Assembly: GCF_012273015.1 (NCBI RefSeq)
Contig: NZ_CP050954.1
Coordinates: 1-64,000 of the forward strand
Reading direction: 5' to 3'
DNA length: 64,000 nucleotides
DNA from: Hymenobacter sp. BT18
GTDB taxonomy: Bacteria > Bacteroidota > Bacteroidia > Cytophagales > Hymenobacteraceae
The stretch's first letter is position 1. The number at the start of each line of letters is the position of its first letter. Under the pieces are notes generated by a model. The model did no database searches, was not told the DNA's origin, and was given only the letters and a program-made list of their open reading frames with translations. Shown here piece after piece: positions 17,306 to 27,061 of the stretch. Both the position numbers and the translations under genes were made by a program.

Positions 17306-17569
17306 GAAAAATGTGCTGATGTGCTAAGGTGAGACCATGTGAGAACTATAGCATTGCACGACGGCAACCAAGCAAATTCGGCCAAAACAGCTGGCAAAGC
17401 CATAAAATGTGAAAAGCCCTTTCCCGAACGTAATGGGAAAGGGCTTTTCACTGAAAGGTTAGTTCGAATTTCGTAAAGAACAGATTTGCTTGGTTGCCGT
17501 CGTGCAATGCCATAGTTCTCAGCTGGCCCCCTTAGCACATCAACACATTCCCACATCAGCACATTTTTC
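17306..17569. repeat. Long imperfect inverted repeat around a terminator hairpin
   Basis: The outer pair 17306-17323 / 17552-17569 is a perfect 18 bp. The inner pair 17341-17377 / 17484-17520 is 37 bp with one mismatch. At the centre is a perfect 17-bp hairpin (17409-17425 / 17435-17451, GTGAAAAGCCCTTTCCC). The plan is the same as at 813-1070 (long arms enclosing a terminator between convergent genes), but the sequence is unrelated. Confidence 0.85.
17409..17451. terminator. Bidirectional terminator between convergent genes
   Basis: Perfect 17-bp stem with a 9-base loop and A/T-rich ends, between topoisomerase IB (plus) and the gene ending at 17573 (minus). Confidence 0.75.
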
Positions 17570-17572
17570 TCA

Positions 17573-19150
17573 TTAGCGCCCGGAGCCGTCCCGGTCGAAG
17601 GCGTGGGGTGCTACGCTATGGGCGGTTCGGTTCTTGGTTTCCTTGCCGGGAGAAATAGTGTTGTTGCGGTGGGTATCGAAGAAGCGGGTTTTACGCCGCA
17701 GGCCGGCCACGTGGGAGTTGTCTTCCACCGTGTCATCGTCAGGGCCTCCGTAGATATCCACGAAGGGCGAGGAGCGGACGGTGCCGCTCAGCTCAAAACG
17801 GTCTTTGCCCTGGAGGCCGTGCAGAACTATGGTGTGGGTTTCGCGGGGGTGAAAGGTGCGCTGATACAACGGTTGCTCCGCCTTTTTCCCTTCCAGCGGA
17901 TACACCGTCACCACCGTGGTGCTATCGGTGCGGCGCTCTACAACAAACCGTTCGGCTTCGTCGGTGCCGGCCACCACTACGCGCCGGGCTTTGAGCCGGT
18001 ACAGCTCCGCAGCGGCGTTGGGCAAGGTGGCCCGCCGCGCCCGCAGGCTGGCAGCCAGGCGGGCCCCCTCCAGCCGATACACGGCCCGTGGCAGCCGCCG
18101 CACTGCCGAGTCGATAACGGCATCCGTCAGGCGGCGCTGCAGATCAAGGGCCGTAGCCTGGTACTGCTGGTGGGTTTGGCCACTCAGGGCCCGCTCATCA
18201 ATAAACTGGGCGTTGCGGGTGTAGCCTTCTATGCTTTGAAACTTGGGGCCAAACGTGCGAAACTTGGCTACCGCTTTGCTCACCACCCAGGAAAGGATAC
18301 CATCATCAAACCGGAAAAAAACCTGGTCCCGGTCCTGGGGAATAGGCCGCCAGGTGGTGCGCCCATCCGCTTGCTTGAAAGCGGCCCAGCTCCACTGCCC
18401 CTCGTGCCGGTCCCAGTCGCCCAGCCACACATCCAGGAGGCGGGCCCGCAGGAAGGCCGCTTCATCCAGCACGGACTTGGGGGAGGCATACCGCTCCGCC
18501 AGCACATCCTCTGATTCTTCCAGGTCCTGGGCGCCGGCCAGAAGGCCGTAGATGTTGGCTTTGCCTTCTAGCTTTTCTTCCAGCAGCACCACTTTTCCGC
18601 GCAGCCGCTCCGAAGTAGGCCCCAGGCCTTGCTCATCGGGGCGCACGTAGAACAGCCGCGGGTTGGTGTGGTACACCCCGGCCGCCTGGGCCAGGGGCGG
18701 CACCACCAAGGCTCCGTAGGGCATAGCCGCTGAGGTGGCATCCCGCACCACAGTCATTATCAAGGTGGGCTGCAAGGGTTTCGGCAGCGTTTTGGATGGG
18801 TCCTTGTCCACGCTGCGCAAGGCGTAGGTTCGTCCGTCGGCGCCCTCCACGGTCATGCTGATGGTTTGAAAGCCGCCGCCGACCTTGCCCGGCTTCAGCC
18901 CCCCGGGCACCGCAGTTGTCAGGTCCAGCACGGGCAGCGCGACGGGCTCGGCCCACACGCGGCGGTAGTGCTTGCCAAGCAGAAAGCGGCCAATGGGGCC
19001 CCGCTGGTAGTGCCGCCCGGCCGTAACGGTAGCACTGTCGGCCGGGGCGGAGCCCGGGCTGAGGCGGGCATCGGGCTGAAAAAAATGAGAGGTGGCGCAG
19101 CTGGTCGTAACCAGCAGAGAAGTGAAAAGGTAGGGGAGACGTAGACGCAT
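17573..19150 (-). CDS. Conserved lipoprotein of unknown function, paralogue of 19305-20903
   Basis: A 525-aa protein with a lipoprotein signal (TTSC, Cys18). Shared landmarks with its divergent neighbour are RGPIGRFLLGKHYRRVWAEPV, VPGGLKP, GGGFQT, LRSVDKDPSK, AAGVYHTNPRLFYV, RARLLDVWLGDWDRHEGQW and IPQDRDQVFFRFDDG. The last two resemble metal- or phosphate-binding loops of the kind seen next to kinase-like folds, but I do not recognise a named family. The C-terminal part has VVAGTDEAERFVV, then Asp/Gly-rich turns (DIYGGPDDDTVED). Surface or periplasmic location is likely. Confidence 0.75.
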   Translation of the reverse strand: MRLRLPYLFTSLLVTTSCATSHFFQPDARLSPGSAPADSATVTAGRHYQRGPIGRFLLGKHYRRVWAEPVALPVLDLTTAVPGGLKPGKVGGGFQTISMTVEGADGRTYALRSVDKDPSKTLPKPLQPTLIMTVVRDATSAAMPYGALVVPPLAQAAGVYHTNPRLFYVRPDEQGLGPTSERLRGKVVLLEEKLEGKANIYGLLAGAQDLEESEDVLAERYASPKSVLDEAAFLRARLLDVWLGDWDRHEGQWSWAAFKQADGRTTWRPIPQDRDQVFFRFDDGILSWVVSKAVAKFRTFGPKFQSIEGYTRNAQFIDERALSGQTHQQYQATALDLQRRLTDAVIDSAVRRLPRAVYRLEGARLAASLRARRATLPNAAAELYRLKARRVVVAGTDEAERFVVERRTDSTTVVTVYPLEGKKAEQPLYQRTFHPRETHTIVLHGLQGKDRFELSGTVRSSPFVDIYGGPDDDTVEDNSHVAGLRRKTRFFDTHRNNTISPGKETKNRTAHSVAPHAFDRDGSGR

Positions 19151-19304
19151 GCAACAAGCCAGCCTTATGCGGCTGATGCTCCCTTCAACGGCGCCGGGCC
19201 AAAAAAGTAAACGTTCAGCTTAACAACCGTCGTTGGCCGGATTGCGCTATAAGGTCGGCCGCTATGGTGCAGCTTGTTTTTAAGTCAGGTTTTTTTCTTC
19301 CTCC

Positions 19305-20903
19305 GTGCAGGTTCAGTTGATTTCGCGGCTCCGGCCTTCTGTGGTACTTCTCGTGGGCGGGCTGTTCTGCTCCTGTACGGAGCCTGCTCCGGCCGGGCCT
19401 CCGCCCCCGGTTATCCCCCCCGATTCGGTAGTAACAGTCGCGGCGGGGCCGCAGTACATGCGCGGGCCCGTGCACCGCTTCTTCTGGGGCGGGCACTACC
19501 GTGCCGTGTGGAGCAAGCCCGTGCGCGTGCCGGTAGTGAGCTTGCGCAACCTGGTGCCGGGAGGCCTCACGCCCATCGAAGCCGGAGGGAGCTTTCAAAC
19601 CAAAAACCTGCGGCTGGTTGACCAAAGCGGGCGGCAGTTTGTGCTTCGTAGCGTGGATAAAGACCCCACCAAAGCCTTACCCGAAAATCTGCAGGCGGGT
19701 GCCATTGGGCGGTTGATGAAGGACCAGACCAGCGTCATCCAGCCCTACGGGGCCTACATTGTGCCAGTCCTGGCCCAAGCTGCGGGCGTTTATCATACCA
19801 ATCCCCGCCTCGTATACGTGGGCGACGATGTCGGGCTGGGCGCGTTTCAGAAAGACTACGCCAACGCCCTGTATTTGCTGGAAGAACGGCCCGAGGGCGA
19901 CCAGAGCACCGTGGCCAGCTTCGGCCGCTCGGCCAAGGTAGAAAGCTCCCGGAAGGTATTTACCAATTTGCTCTTCAAGGCCGACCACCGGGTAGAAGCC
20001 ACCCAGTACCTGCGGGCCCGCCTGTTTGACATGTTTCTGGGCGACTGGAGCCGGCGCGAAGACCAGTGGCGCTGGGCCAGCTTTGGCACGCCTGCTGGCG
20101 GGGTCCGCTACGAGGCCATACCAAGGGACCGGGACCATGCCTTCTTTAAGTTCGACGATGGCGTGTTCACTCGCATCATCTCCTGGGTGAAAAGCAACTA
20201 CCAGAGCTTCCATGAGGAAATTCGGCTGGGCGATGTGGAAGGTTTGAACCGGGCGGCCCGCCCCATGGACAAGTCCCTGCTGGTGTATCTGTCCGCTACC
20301 GACTTCCGGCAGGTAGCCGACTCGCTGAAGCGCCGGCTATCCGATCAGGTCATTGAGGAGGCTATTGCGGCTTGGCCGGCCGAAATACAGACGTTGTCGG
20401 CGGCCGAGTTTCGCCGTAAGCTTCGCAGCCGCCGCGACCAGCTCCCGGCCGTGGCGGCCAAGTTCTACGAGCTGCTGGCTCAGGACGTAGAAGTGCCCGG
20501 CACCGACCAACCCGAGCGGTTTGTGCTCGAAGCAGCCGGCCCCACGCAGCTACGCCTGAGCGTGTATCAGCGCAACACCACGCGGGCCGACAGCCTGATT
20601 GGCCAGCGCACTTTTCTGGCCAGGGATACGCGTTCGGTGAAGCTTTTTGGCCTGGGCGGCAACGACCAGTTCAACCTGGTAAACCTGCCTGAAACGCGAA
20701 TTGCTATCAGCATTTACGACGGCGCGGGCCAGGATGGGGTGCTGGTAGTAGGCAAGCTGCCCGCCCGGCCCAACGTGACGGTATATAACTGCGGCGACGG
20801 GAATATCATCACCTTGCCCAAGAGCATTAAAGTAGAAGCCTACCAACCCAAAGCCGAAGAGTTTGACGCCGCCGGCTGGCTGCTGCGCCACCGTTTGTAT
20901 TAG
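19305..20903 (+). CDS. Conserved lipoprotein of unknown function, paralogue of 17573-19150
   Basis: A 532-aa protein translated from the GTG at 19305, with a lipoprotein-type signal (LFCSC). It aligns along its length with the divergent neighbour: RGPVHRFFWGGHYRAVWSKPV, VPGGLTP, LRSVDKDPTKALPENLQ, AAGVYHTNPRLVYV, RARLFDMFLGDWSRREDQW, IPRDRDHAFFKFDDG, VPGTDQPERFVLE and SIYDGAGQDG. The 154-base intergenic region must hold both promoters. Function unknown; the pair arose by local duplication followed by strong divergence. Confidence 0.75.
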   Translation: MQVQLISRLRPSVVLLVGGLFCSCTEPAPAGPPPPVIPPDSVVTVAAGPQYMRGPVHRFFWGGHYRAVWSKPVRVPVVSLRNLVPGGLTPIEAGGSFQTKNLRLVDQSGRQFVLRSVDKDPTKALPENLQAGAIGRLMKDQTSVIQPYGAYIVPVLAQAAGVYHTNPRLVYVGDDVGLGAFQKDYANALYLLEERPEGDQSTVASFGRSAKVESSRKVFTNLLFKADHRVEATQYLRARLFDMFLGDWSRREDQWRWASFGTPAGGVRYEAIPRDRDHAFFKFDDGVFTRIISWVKSNYQSFHEEIRLGDVEGLNRAARPMDKSLLVYLSATDFRQVADSLKRRLSDQVIEEAIAAWPAEIQTLSAAEFRRKLRSRRDQLPAVAAKFYELLAQDVEVPGTDQPERFVLEAAGPTQLRLSVYQRNTTRADSLIGQRTFLARDTRSVKLFGLGGNDQFNLVNLPETRIAISIYDGAGQDGVLVVGKLPARPNVTVYNCGDGNIITLPKSIKVEAYQPKAEEFDAAGWLLRHRLY

Positions 20904-20974
20904 GGGAAGGTGTTGAAGCTGGAAATTAGGTACAATGCTGACTTTACGAGACGCGAGAAATGAGCTTTACAAAG

Positions 20975-21046
20975 CGTAATGGACGCTATGCAAAACGCCC
21001 CTATTCGTTGCAACGAATAGGGGCGTTTTGCATAGCGTCCATTACG
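20975..21046. repeat. Perfect 72-bp palindrome
   Basis: Two 36-bp arms meet with no spacer at 21010/21011 (CGTAATGGACGCTATGCAAA outward end, GTTGCAAC centre). It includes a CGCCCCTATTCG stem with A-rich flanks, so it may act as a terminator between two convergent genes. Fully perfect palindromes of this length are usually unstable. Confidence 0.9.
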
Positions 21047-21103
21047 GTGTTGCTTCAAGCGGAATACCTTGTGCTGTTCGCGGGAACGTCCTGAGTCGAA
21101 TGC

Positions 21104-22582
21104 TTACTTAAACACCTTCACCTTGTCTTTGTGCTTGGTGCGCAGGTACTGGCGGATGATCTGCTGCACATCCTTATTGTCGTTGTAGCGCTTAATGGCG
21201 TCCTTGAAATCAGCGAAGCGCCGGGCGGAAAACGTACCATCCACGTAGCCGAAGCCCAGGTAACGGCCGTTTTCTACGACTACCAGGGTTTTCTCGTCTT
21301 CGCTGCGGCCACGGCCTACTACCACAAAAGAGCCGTGCTCATAGGTAAAGCTTTCCACGGCTTCCTCCACGCGCTTGTTGTACTCCTCGGCGGGCTCCAG
21401 GCCCAGGCAGGCGCCTTTGCAGCGGTGCACCTGATAATCAAAGCAGGAGCCAGGGGTCTTGTACAAGTCGCAGAGCTTCTGGCAGAGGTTGAACTTCGAG
21501 ACTTTGTGGAACAGAAAGGCCTTGGCCTTGTACTGGTTGCCTAGGGCAATGAGCGGGTGCGACTGGGCATGGTCGTCAGCGCGCCCGTAGTAGAGGTGTT
21601 TGTAGCCGTTGTCGTCGGTGCGCAGAAAGATACCGGCCGGAAACACCGAGCGGCGCTGGGCGCGGTTGTAGAGCGGCTTCAGGCGCTTGATTTCGTGAGA
21701 CTCATACAGCAGCGCCACCAGCTCCGAGCCCGTCAGCTCCCAGGTGATATCCGAAATGGAGTTCTTAAACTCCAGACTTTTGCGCGACTTGTAGTCAACG
21801 GCGAAGTGCTGCTGGATGCGCTTGTAGATGTTGATGCTCTTGCCCACGTAAATAACCTCCCCGGCCTCGTTGTGGAAGTAGTACACTCCGGCTTCCTGGG
21901 GAAGCGAGGCTACTTTTTCGGGGGTGATGTTGGGCGGCAGCAAGGCCGTGCGAATGGCCTCACGCACGGCTTCTACCTTGCGCGAGGAGGGCTGTTTAGT
22001 GGGCTTCTTACCCCCCGGCGCCAGCGCGTCCACGGCGGCCAGCGTATCGGCCGGGCTTACGGTGGGGTTGCGCAGGGCTTCGTCTTGCTGGCTTATCTTG
22101 AGAAGCCGGTCGAAGAGAATGGCAGTGGCCCCCGCGTCGCCGGCGGCCCGGTGGCGGCCGTTCAGCGGAATGCCGATGTTCTGGCATAGCTTGCCGAGGC
22201 TGTAGCTAGGCTGTCCGGGCATCAGGGAGCGGCTCAGGCGCACGGTGCATAGCGTTTTGCGCGAGTAGTTGTAGCCCAGGTCCGCAAACTCTTTTTTCAG
22301 GAAGGAATAGTCAAACCGCACGTTGTGGGCCACAAACACGCAGCCCTCGGTCATTTCCACCACTTTGCGAGCCACCTCGTGAAATTTGGGGGCGTCCCGC
22401 ACCATATCATCGGTGATACCCGTGAGCTGGGTGATGAAAAAGGGGATAGGCCGGCCGGGATTCAGCAGCGTGTCGTACTGGTCCACCACCTTTTCGCCAT
22501 CGTGGATGAAGATGGCTATTTCGGTGATGCGGTCCTGTGTGGGCTGCCCACCCGTGGTTTCAAGGTCAATGATGGCGTACAA
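21104..22582 (-). CDS. DnaQ-like 3'-5' exonuclease fused to GIY-YIG endonuclease (Cho/UvrC-like)
   Basis: A 492-aa two-domain nuclease. The N-terminal DEDDh exonuclease (about residues 1-170) has IDLETTG (D6, E8), FVAHNVRFDYSFLKKEF and HRAAGDAGAT. The middle GIY-YIG domain (about 220-300) reads AGVYYFHNEAGEVIYVGKS with YKRIQQHF. A Cys-containing segment (CQKLCDLYKTPGSCFDYQVHRCKGAC) follows as in Cho/UvrC. This polymerase III epsilon/UvrC-like fusion is a known bacterial architecture and probably serves nucleotide excision repair. Confidence 0.92.
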   Translation of the reverse strand: MYAIIDLETTGGQPTQDRITEIAIFIHDGEKVVDQYDTLLNPGRPIPFFITQLTGITDDMVRDAPKFHEVARKVVEMTEGCVFVAHNVRFDYSFLKKEFADLGYNYSRKTLCTVRLSRSLMPGQPSYSLGKLCQNIGIPLNGRHRAAGDAGATAILFDRLLKISQQDEALRNPTVSPADTLAAVDALAPGGKKPTKQPSSRKVEAVREAIRTALLPPNITPEKVASLPQEAGVYYFHNEAGEVIYVGKSINIYKRIQQHFAVDYKSRKSLEFKNSISDITWELTGSELVALLYESHEIKRLKPLYNRAQRRSVFPAGIFLRTDDNGYKHLYYGRADDHAQSHPLIALGNQYKAKAFLFHKVSKFNLCQKLCDLYKTPGSCFDYQVHRCKGACLGLEPAEEYNKRVEEAVESFTYEHGSFVVVGRGRSEDEKTLVVVENGRYLGFGYVDGTFSARRFADFKDAIKRYNDNKDVQQIIRQYLRTKHKDKVKVFK

Positions 22583-22687
22583 ATGCGGCGCGAATTCGGA
22601 GGCTAAAAAATGCTAAGCTGCTTGGTAACAAAGATAGCCACTGATAAGGTTGCAACCGCTACGCGCAGCTACGCCTATCCCACAAAT

Positions 22688-22722
22688 AAAGAAGCCCATC
22701 AGCATGGCCGATGGGCTTCTTT
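22688..22722 (-). terminator. Terminator of the DUF2383 gene
   Basis: AAAGAAGCCCATC pairs with GATGGGCTTCTTT; AT-rich on both ends, located just downstream of the minus-strand gene. Confidence 0.8.
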
Positions 22723-22738
22723 TTATAGGTAGGCCAGC

Positions 22739-23215
22739 TTAGCTTACGCGGCCTTTCTGCTGCGTTACCCAGTTTTTGGCCGACAGAATATCACTATGCT
22801 GCTGCTGAATGACAGTGCGGGCTTCTACGGGCAGTTCGCTGGAGCGCAAAGCCACTTCGTAGGCCTGCAGGGCGGTGGCGTCGCCGGTTTCACACTCGCC
22901 CAGAATAGCGGAGTCATTTTGCCCGGTTACGGCCGATTTAATGTTAATCCAGCCGCGGTGCAGAGCCGCGGCAGCATCGGTGAGGGCCCCTTCAATCGTG
23001 CTTTCCTGACTGGGCGCTTCTACTCCAATACGACGAGCGGCCTGCTCCAGGTCGGCGGCAAACTGGGCCCGCTGCTGGCTGAACTTGCTTAACTCAGAGC
23101 GCAGGTCGGGGCTGGTTACGCCCTCGGCGGCTTCCTGGTAGCCTTTGGTAGCGGTTTTATTGATTTCAACCAAATCGTTGAAGGCACGGGCGGTATTTTC
23201 GGTGATGGCAGACAT
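22739..23215 (-). CDS. PA2169-type four-helix-bundle protein (DUF2383)
   Basis: A 158-aa all-helical protein. NDLVEINKTATKGYQEAAEGV (about residues 13-33) and the later helices with LGECETGDATALQAYEVAL (about 104-122) match the ferritin-like DUF2383/PA2169 family, which is often induced under stress. Function unknown. Monocistronic with a downstream terminator. Confidence 0.85.
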   Translation of the reverse strand: MSAITENTARAFNDLVEINKTATKGYQEAAEGVTSPDLRSELSKFSQQRAQFAADLEQAARRIGVEAPSQESTIEGALTDAAAALHRGWINIKSAVTGQNDSAILGECETGDATALQAYEVALRSSELPVEARTVIQQQHSDILSAKNWVTQQKGRVS

Positions 23216-23310
23216 AAGTAGGGGTATGTTTTAAGAAAAGAAAACAAGCAGCAAGCGAGGCTCCATGGCCGCCGTTGCTGCTTTCTTATACTACCTGCCT
23301 GCCGTGGAGG

Positions 23311-24498
23311 TTACGTGCCCTGGCCTGTGATGCGCCCCCAGAGGCGCTTGAAAAAGCCCGGCTCACCGCCCGCCAAGCTCTGAATGGTGTCTTCGCCCTC
23401 GGCCGTGTCGCCGAGCAGGAAGCCCCAGGGCTCGGTGGCTTTGTTGGCATCCAGCACCACTTTAATTACGGCAATCAGCGGAATGCTCAGAATCATGCCG
23501 GGCGTGCCCCAGAGCTCGGCGCCCAGCACCAGGGCCACAATGGCCGCCATGGGGTTGATGCTCACTTGTGAGCCGGTAATCATGGGTGTGATGAAGTTGC
23601 CTTCCAGAAACTGCACGAAGGCAAATACCCCGATGACGCCGGCCGCGTGGAGCGGGGAGCCGGTTTCAACCAGTGTGATAATGGCCGGTACGCTGGCTCC
23701 AATCATGATACCGATGTAAGGAATAACGGCCAGCACCGAGGCGAAAATGGCGAAGAAGATGGCAAACTTCACTTGCAAGGCCAGCAGCCCAATGCCGTTG
23801 AGCACGGCGACAATCACAATGACTTTGAACAGACCCGAAATGTAGGCCTGCACCACCGTTTGGATATTATCGAGGGTGTTGAGGGCGGCGGTGCGCTTAT
23901 CGGGGGCTACAAACCGGAACAAAAACTGGCGCAGATGGTCGCGGTAATAAAGAAAGCAGAAGATGTAGATGGGCACTTGCAGCAGGTTGCCAATCACAGC
24001 CGAAGTCATGTTCAGCGTGGTGTTCAGGTAGCTGCCGCCGTCCTTTTTCAGGGACTTCAGCGTTGACTCTTTCAACTCCTGATCCGTCATGGGGTCGATG
24101 CCGAAGCGGTTGGCGGCCCAGGTTTGGATGTCGTGAAAAAACTGCAGCAGTTTGTCCTGGAGCTTGGGTAGCTCGTTTTTGAACTGGCCCAACTGGGAGC
24201 CAAACCCGAATACGATGCCCGTAAACACGACTACCATCAGCAGCAAACACAGAATGATGGCCGCCACCCGGGGCACGCCTTTCAGCTCCAGCCAGCGGCT
24301 AATAGGGAGTAGCAGCAGGGCAAACAAGGCCGAAAACAGCAGCGGCAGCAGCACGTCGTCCAGCACCTTCAGCGAGTAAACCAGCAGAACTCCCGCCAGC
24401 AGCAGAAAGGCAAACTGAATGACGGGGGCCTGCCGTACCTCCGCGTTGGGCTTATGGCCGGAGGGGGGCAAATGGTGTTGGGTAGAGGGAGGAAACAT
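23311..24498 (-). CDS. AI-2E family transporter (PerM-like permease)
   Basis: A 395-aa multi-spanning inner-membrane protein from the ATG at 24498. Helices near the N-terminus (VIQFAFLLLAGVLLVYSLKV; LLPLLFSALFALLLLPISRW) are followed by a soluble region with GFGSQLGQFKNELPKLQDKL, then further helices containing PYIGIMIGASVPAIITL and QFLEGNFITPMITGSQVSINPM, the signature of the AI-2E/PerM family. Transported substrate is unknown. An in-frame start 18 codons upstream is less likely. Confidence 0.9.
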   Translation of the reverse strand: MFPPSTQHHLPPSGHKPNAEVRQAPVIQFAFLLLAGVLLVYSLKVLDDVLLPLLFSALFALLLLPISRWLELKGVPRVAAIILCLLLMVVVFTGIVFGFGSQLGQFKNELPKLQDKLLQFFHDIQTWAANRFGIDPMTDQELKESTLKSLKKDGGSYLNTTLNMTSAVIGNLLQVPIYIFCFLYYRDHLRQFLFRFVAPDKRTAALNTLDNIQTVVQAYISGLFKVIVIVAVLNGIGLLALQVKFAIFFAIFASVLAVIPYIGIMIGASVPAIITLVETGSPLHAAGVIGVFAFVQFLEGNFITPMITGSQVSINPMAAIVALVLGAELWGTPGMILSIPLIAVIKVVLDANKATEPWGFLLGDTAEGEDTIQSLAGGEPGFFKRLWGRITGQGT

Positions 24499-24691
24499 GT
24501 TGCTAATATGATTGGGATGTAGGGGAGAGGAAAGGCGGTGTTGCAGAAGCAATAAGCCGGTAGGTAGGAACCAAAAGCGGCCAGTGTTGGGTTGGGAACG
24601 AAAATTTTGCTAATTTTACTAGCGTAAGCTCGGCGCGGAAAAGGTCAATTTTCTGCGTTATTTTACCTCGCATACGTTTATTGGATTCCCG

Positions 24692-26611
24692 ATGGCTGAA
24701 CCACAAGTACTCCCCGCCCAACACGCCTACACCGAAGATAGTATCCGCTCCCTCGACTGGCGCGAGCATATCCGGCTGCGGCCCGGTATGTACATCGGCA
24801 AGCTCGGCGACGGCTCCAGCTACGACGACGGCATCTACGTGCTGGTGAAGGAAGTAATCGACAACTCCATTGACGAGCACGTGATGGGGCATGGCCGCAC
24901 CATCGACATCAAAATCTCCGACCAGCGCGTGCAGGTGCGCGACTACGGCCGGGGCATTCCGCTGGGCAAAGTGGTAGAAGTTGTCAGCAAAATCAACACA
25001 GGCGGTAAATACGACAGCAAGGTATTTCAGAAATCTGTGGGCTTGAACGGCGTGGGCACGAAGGCGGTTAACGCGCTCAGCAATTATTTTCTGGTGCAGA
25101 GCGTGCGCGACGGGCAGATGAAGTCGGCGGAGTTTGAGCAAGGCGTGCTCAAAACCGACCCCAAGCCCCAGCCCACTTCCCAGCGCAACGGCACGCTGAT
25201 GGTGTTCCAGCCCGACGATACCATTTTCAAGAACTACCGCTTCATCCCGGAGTACCTCGAAAACCAGGTTTGGAACTACGTGTACCTGAACGCGGGCCTG
25301 ACCATCAACTTCAACGGGCAGAAGTACTTTTCCGAAAATGGTCTTGCGGACCTGCTGGCCCGCAAAGCCGATGCCGACAGCCTGCGCTACCCCATCATCC
25401 ACCTCAAGGCCCCGGACATTGAGCTGGCCCTTACCCACGGCAACGACTACGGGGAGGAGTACTACTCCTTCGTAAACGGGCAGTATACCACCCAGGGCGG
25501 TACCCACCTGGCGGCCTTCCGCGAGGCCGTGGTGAAAACCGTACGCGAGTTCTACAAAAAGGAATACGACGCGGCCGACATCCGTGCGTCCATTATTGCC
25601 GCTATTTCCGTGCGGGTGCAGGAACCTGTGTTCGAGTCGCAAACCAAAACCAAGCTGGGCTCCCTCAACATGGGCGAGGATGGCCCCACCGTGCGCGGCT
25701 TTATCCTGGACTTCCTCAAAGAGCACCTCGACAACTACCTGCACAAGAACCCGGCCGTGGCCGAGGCGCTCAAAAAGCGCATCGAGCAGAGTGAGCGGGA
25801 GCGAAAGGATATGGCCGGCGTGAAAAAACTGGCCAACCAGCGCGCCAAGAAAGCCAACCTGCACAACCGCAAGCTGCGGGACTGCCGCTTCCACTTAGGC
25901 GAAACCAAAGATGCCGAGAAGGAACAGCTCACCACCCTGTTCATCACCGAAGGCGACTCGGCCTCGGGCTCCATTACCAAAAGTCGCAATGTAGAGCTGG
26001 AAGCCGTGTTTTCCCTGCGCGGCAAGCCCCTCAACTGCTTCGGGCTGAAAAAGAAGATTGTGTACGAGAATGAGGAACTGAACCTGCTCCAGCACGCCCT
26101 CAACATCGAAGAAGGCATTGAGCACCTGCGCTACAACCGCGTCGTTATTGCCACCGACGCCGACGTGGACGGTATGCACATTCGCCTGCTGCTGCTCACC
26201 TTCTTCCTGCAGTTCTTCCCCGATCTGGTGCGCAACAACCACGTGTTCATCCTGGAAACGCCCCTGTTTCGGGTGCGCAACAAGAAAACCACCATCTATT
26301 GCTACAACGAGCAGGAAAAGCAGGCCGCCATGCGCCAGCTGGGCCGCAACCCTGAGGTTACCCGCTTTAAAGGACTGGGTGAAATCAGCCCCGACGAGTT
26401 CGGCAAATTCATTGGGGAGAACATCAAGCTAGAGCCCGTCATTCTCCAGTCCGACCGCAGCATCCAGCAGGTGTTGACTTACTACATGGGCAAAAATACC
26501 CCGGCCCGTCAGGAGTTTATCATCGACAACCTGCGCCTGGAAAAAGACCTCATCACCTCCGACGTGCTGCCCGTGAGCGAGGTAGCCGAAGAGGACGTGG
26601 CCTTTGCCTGA
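24692..26611 (+). CDS. parE: DNA topoisomerase IV subunit B
   Basis: ATPase subunit of type II topoisomerase, working with ParC (30370) to unlink daughter chromosomes. 639 aa. GHKL domain: [48 protein letters not shown] domain: [11 protein letters not shown] (about residue 420) with [11 protein letters not shown] and the C-terminal [12 protein letters not shown]. The combination with a ParC-type partner nearby and the [18 protein letters not shown] segment favours ParE over GyrB, though the assignment rests on my reading of family features. Confidence 0.88.
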   Translation: MAEPQVLPAQHAYTEDSIRSLDWREHIRLRPGMYIGKLGDGSSYDDGIYVLVKEVIDNSIDEHVMGHGRTIDIKISDQRVQVRDYGRGIPLGKVVEVVSKINTGGKYDSKVFQKSVGLNGVGTKAVNALSNYFLVQSVRDGQMKSAEFEQGVLKTDPKPQPTSQRNGTLMVFQPDDTIFKNYRFIPEYLENQVWNYVYLNAGLTINFNGQKYFSENGLADLLARKADADSLRYPIIHLKAPDIELALTHGNDYGEEYYSFVNGQYTTQGGTHLAAFREAVVKTVREFYKKEYDAADIRASIIAAISVRVQEPVFESQTKTKLGSLNMGEDGPTVRGFILDFLKEHLDNYLHKNPAVAEALKKRIEQSERERKDMAGVKKLANQRAKKANLHNRKLRDCRFHLGETKDAEKEQLTTLFITEGDSASGSITKSRNVELEAVFSLRGKPLNCFGLKKKIVYENEELNLLQHALNIEEGIEHLRYNRVVIATDADVDGMHIRLLLLTFFLQFFPDLVRNNHVFILETPLFRVRNKKTTIYCYNEQEKQAAMRQLGRNPEVTRFKGLGEISPDEFGKFIGENIKLEPVILQSDRSIQQVLTYYMGKNTPARQEFIIDNLRLEKDLITSDVLPVSEVAEEDVAFA

Positions 26612-27061
26612 ACGTTGTAGCGACGCGACACTGCCTGGTCGTTGAACAACCGGAGCCGCGCCGGCTACCCAACGGCCGCCAGGCCAGAAACACGAAGTGC
26701 CGCGTCTTGCCCAGTACCTTGCTCCCAACAACGCCCCACCCGGTCTCGGCCAGGTGGGGCGTTTGGCAATGGTGCGCACCGGTACCCCGGCTTTACCCGG
26801 CCACGGCCCGCGTTATGGGTTTCGAGCAGGGTGAGGCCGGCGGCTTTCAGGGCTTTGGGGGCGTAGGTAGCCAGGTTGGCGCGGCCCTCGGGTGGATGAG
26901 GTGCTAAATCTGCTGCTTCGGTGCGGTGCGGGGGCACCATGGGTAACAAGCTAAAAAGTACGGGATTCAGCTACGCCAGGCAGGTTGGGGGCACGCGGTA
27001 GGACCCGGCCGGCCGCGCTTGTGCCCGCCCGTTGTATCTTTCCGAATTCTACTGTGTTCGT
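26612..27061. other. Intergenic region with one hairpin, no supported gene
   Basis: 450 bases between parE and the sensor kinase gene. A perfect 10-bp hairpin (ACGCCCCACC at 26731-26740, GGTGGGGCGT at 26753-26762) may terminate parE. The minus strand is open over 26665-26949, but no RBS or recognisable domain supports it; it might be a decayed gene. Confidence 0.5.
26731..26765 (+). terminator. Candidate terminator after parE
   Basis: Perfect 10-bp GC stem, 12-base loop and a short T run; 120 bases past the stop codon, so assignment to parE is tentative. Confidence 0.5.

Noticed and set aside
24503..25894. Long minus-strand ORF (463 codons) over parE
   Set aside because: It is antisense to a well-supported gene in GC-rich DNA, with no domain; such shadow frames also occur over parC (31510-32907) and the sensor kinase (28028-29371).
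26665..26949. Minus-strand ORF in the gap after parE
   Set aside because: No recognisable domain, start signal or operon context; composition resembles noncoding GC-rich DNA. It could be a gene remnant.
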